Below, in pieces: positions 1 through 7,157 of a stretch of DNA of 24,784 bases. The stretch is from JAPLJU01 sp964547985 (GTDB lineage Bacteria > Desulfobacterota > Syntrophia > Syntrophales > UBA2192). The stretch's first letter is position 1. Every line of letters begins with the position of its first letter. The notes beneath the pieces were generated by a model, which did no database searches, had not been told where the DNA came from, and saw only the letters and a list, made by a program, of their open reading frames with translations. A program made the position numbers and the translations under genes. The DNA is taken from contig CAZJPV010000039.1 in the NCBI GenBank assembly GCA_964547985.1, forward strand, positions 1-24,784. Reading direction: 5' to 3'.

Positions 1-10
1 ATTTTTTTGT

Positions 11-358
11 TTATTCGTTTTCTTCCCGGCCGGAGGGCTGTTGTTTTTCTTTGCCAGCGTCGCCGAAGATGAGGCCGATCTGCCACCCGTAGGTCTCGTT
101 TTTGGCGAGTTTCCCCTCGGCGTCGAATTCGTTGCCGGCCTTGGACTTGAGCCCGGTGAAGGCGATCGTCTCGTCGTTCAGCAACTGCCTGGCCTGGGCG
201 GGGGTGATGTCAGCTTGCCCGAGTCTGTCGAGGCTGTTCTTCCACAGCACGAACTTGCATCCCTCCTTGTATCCCGAGCAATAGTAAGACTTTTTACCCT
301 CGTAAACCGGTTTCCCGCATTCCGGGCACTTGCCCAGCTCTTCGCGCTTGTTTTCCAT
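11..358 (-). CDS. Small topoisomerase-C-terminal-like zinc-ribbon protein
   Basis: 115 residues. The N-terminal third carries a zinc-ribbon pattern, CPECGKPV followed by YYCSGYKEGCKFVLWKN (CxxC, then C-x6-C). After it comes a segment ITPAQARQLLNDE...GLKSKAGNEFDAEGKL, which resembles the C-terminal repeat of type IA topoisomerases (LL..., gf.SK.Gk.F.A.L). No topoisomerase catalytic domain is present, so this is a stand-alone accessory module, perhaps nucleic-acid binding. The ATG at 358 is chosen because a near-perfect Shine-Dalgarno AGGAGG lies 5 nt upstream; the longer open frame to 514 has no comparable signal. The tail is charged and Gln-rich. It is transcribed away from the HNH gene and its partners would lie left of the window. 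The domain resemblance is by eye; the specific role is unknown. Confidence 0.75.
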   Translation of the reverse strand: MENKREELGKCPECGKPVYEGKKSYYCSGYKEGCKFVLWKNSLDRLGQADITPAQARQLLNDETIAFTGLKSKAGNEFDAEGKLAKNETYGWQIGLIFGDAGKEKQQPSGREENE

Positions 359-594
359 GACTACCTCCTGATTTACTTGTGTCTTGATGAGTCGAGGCGT
401 GATCCCGCCGCGATAGCTCCTTAATATATAATGTTTTCGATGCAGGGATTTTTGGTGGGAAAAGAAAGAAAATGTGGTTGTGTCGGGCTCATATTTTATT
501 GAAATATTTACCATTCAATGTAGGATGCGGTATTGAAGTTAAAAGAATTAAGATCAAAAAAAGTCTGGGAGTTATAGAGGTTAGAGGAAAATCT
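359..594. other. Divergent intergenic region, AT-rich on its right side
   Basis: This 236-bp spacer separates the leftward zinc-ribbon gene from the rightward HNH gene. Its left third is GC-rich and the part from about 420 onward is AT-rich, like the HNH gene. It should hold promoters for both directions. On the minus strand only an AT-rich -10-like TATATT (423-428) is visible, without a convincing -35 box. No RNA gene was recognised. Confidence 0.5.
499..526 (+). promoter_or_regulatory. Candidate promoter of the HNH gene
   Basis: TTGAAA at 499-504 (5 of 6 to the -35 consensus), a 16-nt spacer, and TAGGAT at 521-526 (4 of 6 to the -10 consensus). It lies about 70 nt upstream of the chosen start codon at 595. 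In AT-rich DNA such matches also arise by chance. Confidence 0.35.
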
Positions 595-1563
595 ATGGAT
601 CTTAATTGTATTTTTTGCCACAGACCTTTTGTGCCTGGAGAGATTGGTGAACATATTATACCGGAAAGTATAGGCGGGAGCCTTACTATTAGAGAAGTTT
701 GCACCTGTTGTAACTCCAAGTTAAATCGGAAATTTGAACAGAACTTTAAAAATGAATTCACCGTAAAAATGAAAAGATATGAACATAATATTCGAGGCAA
801 AAGAAAAAATGATGCCCCACCATTCCCTTTTAGAGGTTACGTAGACACAGACATCTCCGCACAGTGCCAATTAGATCAGGATTTCGCTCCCTCACTGAAG
901 ACCGATGTTGAACTGTCAAAGGTAAATGGAGATACTTTTCAATGCAAAATTTCAGCAGACTCAGCAAAAAGAGAAGAGGTCATAAAATCTCTTGAAAGAA
1001 AACTGCCTAAATGCATCCAGGAGATTCACCCTGAATTCACTTCAGTGCAGGTTGAAGGAGAAGTAAAAAAGTTGATTAAAAAAGTCGAAGAACAATTTGA
1101 CTTACCTGAGAATCGAAAAATCGTTAGGCCAAATCTGAATTACAAATTTAAAGTTGATCTAAAGATTTTCATGTTAGAGTATGCAAAAGTAGCTTACGAG
1201 TTTGCCTTTCATCAATTCGGAAAATCATTTTTGGAAGAACAAATTGCTACTGAAATACAAGATTTGCTGTGTGGAGATTCAGATAGTGCCATGCAATACA
1301 TTAAGGGTATAGAATTAAAAGAAATTATTCTCAACTATAGTCCCGACAAGCATTATCTTTTCATTCTTGATGATAAATGCATTGTAAGCCTGTTCGGTTA
1401 TGGAATGGCGATTAAGATAACGGATTCCGAGATAAAGAAACTCACGCCCATGAATTCGACGATATTTATTTTTGATCCTGTTAAAAAAAAGCACACATCA
1501 CATGCTTTAATATGCCACTTGAATTCCCAATTGGCGTCTTCATTCATTATGCTTTTGATTTGA
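595..1563 (+). CDS. HNH-endonuclease-like protein
   Basis: 322 residues. The first 50 residues form a recognisable HNH/zinc-finger nuclease core: CIFC near the start, then EHIIPESIGGS, then VCTCCNSKLN. This is the C-x2-C ... EH..P...GG ... C-x2-CN arrangement of HNH_5-like proteins, with the first His, the Asn and the four metal-binding Cys present. The remaining 270 residues are rich in Lys and Glu and were not recognised; they may be a substrate-sensing or targeting domain. The ATG at 595 is chosen because AGAGGA lies a proper distance upstream and the HNH core starts at once; the open frame extends to 472. The gene is clearly AT-rich compared with its GC-rich surroundings, suggesting recent acquisition. 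Its stop codon lies 2 nt from that of the convergent membrane-protein gene. A phage-defence role is inference from position beside AbiE. Confidence 0.8.
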   Translation: MDLNCIFCHRPFVPGEIGEHIIPESIGGSLTIREVCTCCNSKLNRKFEQNFKNEFTVKMKRYEHNIRGKRKNDAPPFPFRGYVDTDISAQCQLDQDFAPSLKTDVELSKVNGDTFQCKISADSAKREEVIKSLERKLPKCIQEIHPEFTSVQVEGEVKKLIKKVEEQFDLPENRKIVRPNLNYKFKVDLKIFMLEYAKVAYEFAFHQFGKSFLEEQIATEIQDLLCGDSDSAMQYIKGIELKEIILNYSPDKHYLFILDDKCIVSLFGYGMAIKITDSEIKKLTPMNSTIFIFDPVKKKHTSHALICHLNSQLASSFIMLLI

Positions 1564-1565
1564 TC

Positions 1566-1802
1566 TCAATCATCTTTATCGGAAGGATAATTGACAAGAT
1601 CCCAATCGATCAAATCCTCTTCATCATATGCCTTAACGTTTGACCACGGAAGCAGAACAAGACCGGCTATCACAGCGGTGGCGACCACGATGAGAATGGT
1701 GGTGAACCCGGCATCTTTCAAGAAAAACACCAGGAGCCCCAAAAGGAACACCAGAACCATTATCTGGCCGGGGGTTGCTCGTTTAAAAATCTTTTTGGGC
1801 AT
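1566..1802 (-). CDS. Small two-helix membrane protein downstream of AbiEii
   Basis: 78 residues. A short basic N terminus (MPKKIFKRATPG) is followed by two hydrophobic helices, about residues 14-28 and 32-52, joined by KDAGFTT. The C-terminal tail is strongly acidic (YDEEDLIDWDL...SDKDD). The likely topology is both ends in the cytoplasm (positive-inside). It starts 14 nt after the AbiEii stop with an AGGA ribosome site upstream, so it is the third gene of the AbiE operon. No family was recognised. It could be an accessory part of the AbiE module or an unrelated passenger. Confidence 0.7.
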   Translation of the reverse strand: MPKKIFKRATPGQIMVLVFLLGLLVFFLKDAGFTTILIVVATAVIAGLVLLPWSNVKAYDEEDLIDWDLVNYPSDKDD

Positions 1803-1816
1803 AGAGTATCCTTTTG

Positions 1817-2710
1817 TTACGCTTGACCTGAGATCATGCGAGCCAGATCGGCAATCATTCTGAAGGCCCTCTCAAAGTCGAACATATCATAATCGGAAGA
1901 TCTCAAAACCGGCTTTAGCTGCGTTTCCAACTGAGACAGCAATTCCTTTTTCCGCGCATTGGACACATCGATTTCGTCGTTATCCGGAACCTGGAGCTTC
2001 CTCTTCAGCAGACCCACGAGATGAGGGTCTTCAAGATTGACGCCGAGCCTGAAAACAGCATAGTCGATGTCGTAAAAATCACGGATTGCCGGTTCTCTTC
2101 GCGTCAATGCCGCCCTCAGCTTCTCCGCGTAGGTCTCTTCACGCGTAAGGACCACGATCTCGAATTCTTCGACGCCCGGCATGCCCGTAAAGGGGTTTTC
2201 CAGGAGCGTCCTGACGCTTCCCTTGACGGGTGGAACCAGGATCTCTTCGCGTAGCCCGACCTCAATCTTGATCCGGCCGAGCCCGGAACCGACCAGCGTC
2301 GGATAGGCGACCTGCGCCACATATTGTTTCGAATTGTTGAACCCGGTCAGTTTCTGCTCTATCTTGAAGACAGAGGACTCTTTTCCAAGGGCGGAAATCC
2401 AGTCCTTGACGGGAGTGATCATCCGGCTCCGATCCGATCTGCTTGCGGCGGCCGACAACGAAATAGTAAAGTCAAGGTCCTCGCTCAACCTGTAGAAGTC
2501 CGCGTGAATCTTGCTCAAGCATGTGCCGCCCCTGAATACGGGGGGCAGTTTGCAGCCGCTACAGAGATTCGCGAGCAGCACCGAGCAGAAATAATCCTTC
2601 TCCACGAGAGCCGCGTTCAAGCCGGTTTTTCGCGCGGTATAAAGGACCGCTTCGCGGAAAAGCGGCTCGTCCTCATGAAGAGTAATTTCAATCGGTTTCG
2701 ACAGCGCCAT
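1817..2710 (-). CDS. abiEii: AbiEii-type nucleotidyltransferase toxin (type IV TA)
   Basis: 297 residues, the usual size for AbiEii/MenT-type toxins. The N-terminal half has the nucleotidyltransferase core FRGGTCLSK followed by RLSEDLDF: the GG-[ST] glycine loop and the D-x-D metal pair, at about residues 59-83. Further on, YAEKLRAALTRREPAIRDFYDID matches the conserved Lys and R-D-[FY]-[YF]-D segment of the family. In studied AbiE systems this protein is a bacteriostatic nucleotidyltransferase-like toxin countered by AbiEi. The gene overlaps the end of the antitoxin gene by 23 nt, the classical coupled arrangement. A GGGGG stretch about 10 nt upstream of the ATG may serve as ribosome site. 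All visible catalytic residues are present, so the toxin looks intact. Confidence 0.9.
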   Translation of the reverse strand: MALSKPIEITLHEDEPLFREAVLYTARKTGLNAALVEKDYFCSVLLANLCSGCKLPPVFRGGTCLSKIHADFYRLSEDLDFTISLSAAASRSDRSRMITPVKDWISALGKESSVFKIEQKLTGFNNSKQYVAQVAYPTLVGSGLGRIKIEVGLREEILVPPVKGSVRTLLENPFTGMPGVEEFEIVVLTREETYAEKLRAALTRREPAIRDFYDIDYAVFRLGVNLEDPHLVGLLKRKLQVPDNDEIDVSNARKKELLSQLETQLKPVLRSSDYDMFDFERAFRMIADLARMISGQA

Positions 2711-3518
2711 TTACGATTAACCCCCATTCCCTGTTCACGGATCCTTTTGCCGGCTTTCCAGGGATCCACTTGATCAGGGACTTCATGGAACCGGCCTTCT
2801 TTTTGAATCCCCTGAGCATGTTTTCGGATGCGCCTGAGACGGCGAGAAGATATCCTATCCGGCGCATGGTAGCCTTATTCCCATATTTCAGGGAAGTTCT
2901 TGTAAACTCATCTAAAAAAACGGTATCCTTCTTTATCGTTGCCGTTATCCATTGATAAGCACGTGGGATTGTATTGTATCTCGACCAGTCGTAAACCGCA
3001 TCAAGCAGGGCACGGGCTTTTGTTGCAATTAAAATCTTCTCCCCATCAGGCACCGCGAATTCAGTCGAAGCCCCAAGCCGGTTATCCGAGATTTCCATGA
3101 AAACGTAATCGAAACCGCCTATGTTCTTCTCTCCGCTGATCCGGTTATTGTAAACATATACCCGATTCGGCACCTGGTCATCGAATCCGTAAAGGTAAAA
3201 CGCGTTGGGACCGCTGACCTGGTATTTGCCTCCGATTTCCCTCATCAACCTTGAGAGGATGTAATATTCACTGACGGCCAATCGCCCACCGGCTGGAAAC
3301 CGGGGAGGAACCAGGTAGACTCCACGCGTCAGACGTATGAACACGCCGGACCGGCTCATTCTGCTGAATAGTTCCCGCTCCTGCTTAGGGGTGATCTTGA
3401 GAGCCGCGGAGATTTCCTTCGTGCGCACGACGTCCATCTTCCGCATCTGGACGTATGCGAGGAGTCTCATTTCGAGAGAGCCGAGTTCGGTTTTGGGTTG
3501 TTTTATTCTATTTCCCAT
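2688..3518 (-). CDS. abiEi: AbiEi-type antitoxin / transcriptional autorepressor
   Basis: 276 residues. The N-terminal 70 residues form a winged helix-turn-helix (LEMRLLAYVQMRKMDVVRTK to FIRLTRGVYLVPPRFP), as in AbiEi. The longer C-terminal domain (YYILSRLM..., SGPNAFYLYGF, KARALLDAVYDWSRY) is of the AbiEi antitoxin type. In known systems AbiEi neutralises AbiEii and represses its own operon by binding inverted repeats. The ATG at 3518 is chosen because an upstream in-frame ATG at 3560 falls between the -35 and -10 boxes of a good promoter, and would not be in the transcript. No Shine-Dalgarno is seen before 3518; the leader would be only about 20 nt. It is followed directly by the toxin gene, with overlapping ends. 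Confidence 0.88.
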   Translation of the reverse strand: MGNRIKQPKTELGSLEMRLLAYVQMRKMDVVRTKEISAALKITPKQERELFSRMSRSGVFIRLTRGVYLVPPRFPAGGRLAVSEYYILSRLMREIGGKYQVSGPNAFYLYGFDDQVPNRVYVYNNRISGEKNIGGFDYVFMEISDNRLGASTEFAVPDGEKILIATKARALLDAVYDWSRYNTIPRAYQWITATIKKDTVFLDEFTRTSLKYGNKATMRRIGYLLAVSGASENMLRGFKKKAGSMKSLIKWIPGKPAKGSVNREWGLIVNGAVETD

Positions 3519-3540
3519 AAATTGTCTGCCACGCAATTTA
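3518..3540 (-). promoter_or_regulatory. Inverted repeat at the abiEi start, candidate AbiEi operator
   Basis: Perfect 7-bp arms TAAATTG (3518-3524) and CAATTTA (3534-3540), separated by 9 bp. It lies between the promoter's -10 box and the abiEi start codon, overlapping the expected transcription start. AbiEi proteins are known to autoregulate through inverted repeats near their promoter, so this is a good operator candidate. In RNA it could also form a hairpin reaching the start codon. Confidence 0.5.
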
Positions 3541-3545
3541 CGAGA

Positions 3546-3574
3546 AATATAATAAAACATGGTTCGAAGGTCAA
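3546..3574 (-). promoter_or_regulatory. Sigma-70-like promoter of the AbiE operon
   Basis: On the minus strand: -35 TTGACC (3574-3569), exactly 17 nt spacer, -10 TATATT (3551-3546). Each hexamer matches consensus at 5 of 6. The predicted transcription start is about 3538-3540, at the edge of the inverted repeat. This gives the toxin-antitoxin genes their own expression independent of the tra operon. Confidence 0.6.
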
Positions 3575-3609
3575 CTGAATTCTTCTTATAGAGTTTGCTT
3601 TGAGTAGAG

Positions 3610-3915
3610 CTATCTGTTCATCTCGACGTAGGCCAGGAGTTTTCCTTTCGTGACATCGTCTATTTCGATTGTTCCCTGAAGGGCGATCCTGCTTTCGAAA
3701 AGATCGCTCACGGCGATATGTATACGATTGCAGCTTTCCAGGCATTCTATTGTTTCCTTATCGAGGCGGATGTAGTGGTCTCGCCCGATCTTCAGGTACG
3801 GGTCGTTCTCTATCATGATGATATTGAGAGGCAATCCTTGGCCGAAGGATATCCCTTTTTCGAAGACCGCCAGCAGTCCCCCGTTCATTTTTAGGTATTT
3901 GTAGGCTGTGAGCAT
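3610..3915 (-). CDS. Hypothetical protein following traG
   Basis: 101 residues, not recognised. It has no clear signal peptide or membrane span and looks like a small, mostly beta-rich soluble protein (LLAVFEKGISFG, HYIRLDKETIECLESCNRIH). Two Cys occur close together (ECLESC). The ATG lies 29 nt after the traG stop, with GAGGA about 12 nt upstream, so it is probably the last gene of the transfer transcript. Its place after traG is where F-type systems often keep entry-exclusion or regulatory genes, but it lacks the membrane or lipoprotein features expected of TraS or TraT. Function unknown. Confidence 0.6.
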   Translation of the reverse strand: MLTAYKYLKMNGGLLAVFEKGISFGQGLPLNIIMIENDPYLKIGRDHYIRLDKETIECLESCNRIHIAVSDLFESRIALQGTIEIDDVTKGKLLAYVEMNR

Positions 3916-3944
3916 TATGTTTTCTGTTCCTCAACAATTAAATC

Positions 3945-6900
3945 TTATTGCACGGGATCACTTGCGGGTCCGGGAGATATCTCGCCCTTCACTGTTTCAC
4001 CACCCTCAAGGGTCGGCTCCCCCTTGGTCCTATTCAACTTGAAATTTTTCCCGATCTCGCCAAGATACCTTGCACTTCGCAAAGCGCCCCCGACAGTTCT
4101 CATCCCGTCGAAAACTCCTGCCGTGCCCACCGCGACCGTTTCGCCCGCCACTTTTCTCACTCCTTCCGTAACAGTTCCATCCGCCTTCACACCCATGTTT
4201 ACGTTCAGCCTGTCCTGGTTTTGCGTCCGGACGTTTCCTATCATGCTTTCAGAAGCGAGGACGTCTCCTGTCAGTGGGACGATCGCTTCCTTAGTGGCGC
4301 CGTCTGCCGTCTGCCGGTAAGAACTCACGAGGTGATTGATGTTCCCGGAAACGAGTACCGGTTTTTTGTGTGAAGGGTCGAAGACCATCACGCGATGGCC
4401 GCCCGCCATCGATGCGTCCTCGACAATACTCACATTGTAGCCTCTGCCCCGGAACCCCGAGACGCTTTCCCGGAAATCATCGTAGCGGACGCTGTGTGAT
4501 CCTCCCACCCGGTCCGTGAAATTGCTGTATATCTTTCTGAGGTTTCCTTCCTCGCTTCTGGATATATTGTATCCCGCGATGTCCCGCCCGCTCTTCCCGA
4601 AGGTACCGACCTGGTACTGGCTTCCGCTGGACCGATTGGTGAAGAGCAGTTCGCCATGCCCTCCCCAGGCCATGCGGTAGCTCCCCGCCCCGGGGAGGCC
4701 GTACCGCTTTGCTTCAGCGGCGTTCACGGAGATATCGGCCGTTCGGTGCCGGTCCGCCGCGAAGCGCTCGAAGTCCACTCCCCTGGATTCGGCGAAGGAC
4801 CGGAGCGCTCCCCACTTGGCGACATCGTCGATCACGGCGTCCCGCCTCGCGTCAAGATAGGCGCCCTCGCCGACGGCTTCGATCCCCCTGGAGGCGGCCA
4901 CGGTCTGGAGCGCGTCCAACCGACCCTTTGTCTCTCCGAGCGCTTTCGCTTCAACGCCGTGTTTCTCTCCCTCCCGGATCGCTCCCGCCGTCTTGTGGGC
5001 ATCGTAGTCGGCCACGGCTCTGTAGCCCGATATCCGGTCTCCTCGGCCTGCCTCCTCCATCGCCTCGTCATATTTCATGGCGGCGAAGTACCGTTTCTTT
5101 CCCTCCACGGCTGCCTGATCGGCATGGTAGTCGAAAAAGTCCCCGGCATGGCCCGACTCACGGAAAGATTCGAGGTCGCCCTCGGTTTTTCCCAGCCTGG
5201 AGATGTTTCCGGCTTTGAGAAGACCTTGCGACCGGTCGAGGCCCACTTCCGCCATTCCGGACCCGGCCGCCGCGCGGGGGAGAAAGCCGCCCACTGCCGC
5301 GTCCCCGTGCATACCGCCCAACCGGTCCGCCCCGAATTCGTCGCGGACCTTCATCATTCCGGCGGTTGAGCCCACGCGTCTTGCCGTCTCCAGTCCTGAG
5401 TAGTCCTGGATGCTCCAGCGGTTGGCGTTCGACCAGGTGGGAATGGACGTTCTCGCCGAGTCCACGGATCTCGCCCCCCCTTCCGGCGTTGACGCCTGGG
5501 AGGCCGCCTGGCTCCCCTGGGACTGGACTGTCCCGGAGATGGTCCCCGCCATCATGGCCAGCGCGTGCCCGCCGAACCGGACGAGCATGCCCGTGATCAC
5601 CGTGGCCAGCATGATGCCCGAGGTCCTGATGAGGCCGAACATGCTCAGGGCCTTGAGAGACGCGTCGGGCATGTTCATGACGGCCGCGAAGCCCAGGGCG
5701 TTTTGCCTCACGTACTCGAAGACCCCGTAGGCGTAGTCGGTCGCGATCCCGTGGGTGATCGCGTCGGTCACGCCCCAGGCCGTGAGCCAGATGAACATCC
5801 CCGCGACGAGTCCCAGAGCCTTTCCCGCGAGCGGTGTGGGAATGAAAATGACGAGGATCGGTATGAGACCGATGGCCACGGCGGTGATCACGGCTCTCGC
5901 CACGGGAAGCCACTCGTTCGCCACGATTCCCATGCCGAGCCCGCCGGTCATGATGCTCCTCGACGCCAGGCCCTTCACGGCGAGATCGGGGTTCGCGTCG
6001 AGAAGCATGTCATTCAATACTTCCGCCATGTAGACCTGTCTCATGAAGTTCGGCGCCGGGATCGTGAATGCGCCGCCCTCCACGTAGGAGGCGTAGTTGG
6101 AGATGATCTCGGTGCATTTCGTGAGTTCACCGGCGTTGTCCGCATTGAAGCCGGCGTTTGAGCAGGCGTAGCGGATCGTGTCGCCCATGTTGAGGGGATC
6201 GCTGAAATACCCCTGCAGGTTGGTCCACGCGTCCGCGCAGGACATGGTCGTCCCGGTTCGGTCCGATTCCGAATACCAGACGGTGAAGACGGCCGGGTTC
6301 GCCGCCTGGGCGTATTGGCTCATGAAGTCCGTGCTGGAACTCGTGACGTCGTTCACACTCAACGACGTCCCCGGCCGCTGCAGCTCGAAGAACAGGCAAT
6401 CCTTCGTGTAGCGTTTCAGCGATTCATCGATGTACTGGTCCCGGATCTTGAGGTGCCCCCCGGATGCCTTCAAAAGCATGTCAAAGCCTATGCCGCCGGC
6501 GTAGTCCTGGAAACTCTGGGGCGTGCCCGACGTGGAGATGATGTCCACGAGTCCCCGTTCGATCTTGTTCAGGGTCCCGGCCACGACCACGATGCCGTCG
6601 GGGATCCGCCCAACGGTCTGGAAGCGGTTGAGGACGGGATCGTAGATCGTAACGTTTCCCGTGGGTACCATGAGCCCGAGGTAGATGCATATCCCCAGAC
6701 CAACCGGCCAGGCCCATGAGAGGGGCGAAAACCTCGCACCCTTCAAAAGTTGAAAGTNNNNNNNNNNNNNNNNNNNNNNNNNNNNNNNNNNNNNNNNNNN
6801 NNNNNNNNNNNNNNNNNNNNNNNNNNNNNNNNNNNNNNNNNNNNNNNNNNNNNNNNNACCGGCCAGGCCCATGAGAGGGGCGAAAACCTCGCACCCTTCA

Positions 6901-7138
6901 AAAGTTGAAAGTAGGCCGCCGCCCCGGCGATGAAGATCCCGAGTGCGGTCACGGTGAAGAAGAGAGCCCGGTAGCCGTTATCCGAAAAGATCAGGGATAT
7001 CTTCTGGAAGGCCGTCACGACGGCCCCGAAGCCGTTGTAGGTATAGTACTCCATGTCCACGGCGTTGGCGTCCGGTGCAGCTGACAACATGACGACCGTG
7101 AAACCAAATATAAGAATTGCCTTTCCAAAAATTCCCAT
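3945..7138 (-). CDS. traG: TraG, mating-pair stabilisation and pilus assembly protein
   Basis: 1012 residues once the unmerged contig overlap is removed (F TraG is 938). The N terminus has a signal or first membrane helix (KAILIFGFTVVMLSAA), another helix (LFFTVTALGIFIAGAAAYF), and the TraG-like stretch WAWPVGLGICIYLGLMVPTG followed by VTIYDPVLNRFQTVGRIPDG. A further membrane cluster lies at about residues 350-475. The C-terminal half is a long, polar, Ala/Gly/Arg-rich periplasmic region. In F, the N-terminal part is needed for pilus assembly and the C-terminal part for mating-pair stabilisation and entry exclusion. It starts 19 nt after the traH stop. The 100-N gap shifts the raw frame; collapsing 155 bp leaves 3039 bp, divisible by three, and a continuous protein. 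Confidence 0.9.
6703..6912. other. Assembly gap inside traG with duplicated 55-bp flanks
   Basis: 100 Ns (6758-6857) flanked by the same 55 bp on both sides (6703-6757 and 6858-6912). Deleting the Ns and one copy joins ...AAAYFQLLKGARFSPLSWAWP to VGLGICIYLG in one frame. This is an unmerged overlap between neighbouring contigs and not a biological repeat or missing sequence. Confidence 0.95.
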
Positions 7139-7157
7139 TAGATTTCTTTCCGAGCGT

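Noticed and set aside
3560..3612. Rho-independent terminator at the end of the tra operon
   Set aside because: No stable GC-rich stem followed by a T run was found on the minus strand after 3610; only a weak ATAG/CTAT pairing is seen.
3503..3745. 80-residue minus-strand frame over the abiEi promoter
   Set aside because: It lies within the hypothetical gene at 3610-3915 in another frame and continues through the promoter and inverted repeat; no ribosome site or domain is visible.
4656..5369. 237-residue open frame on the plus strand inside traG
   Set aside because: It is antisense to the TraG C-terminal region, with low-complexity composition expected of a GC-rich shadow.
6703..6912. 55-bp direct repeats with 100-bp spacing (also at 18255-18464 and 20398-20607) as biological repeats or att sites
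   Set aside because: All three have exactly the same length, flank only runs of N, and removing one copy restores coding frames. They are assembly overlaps.
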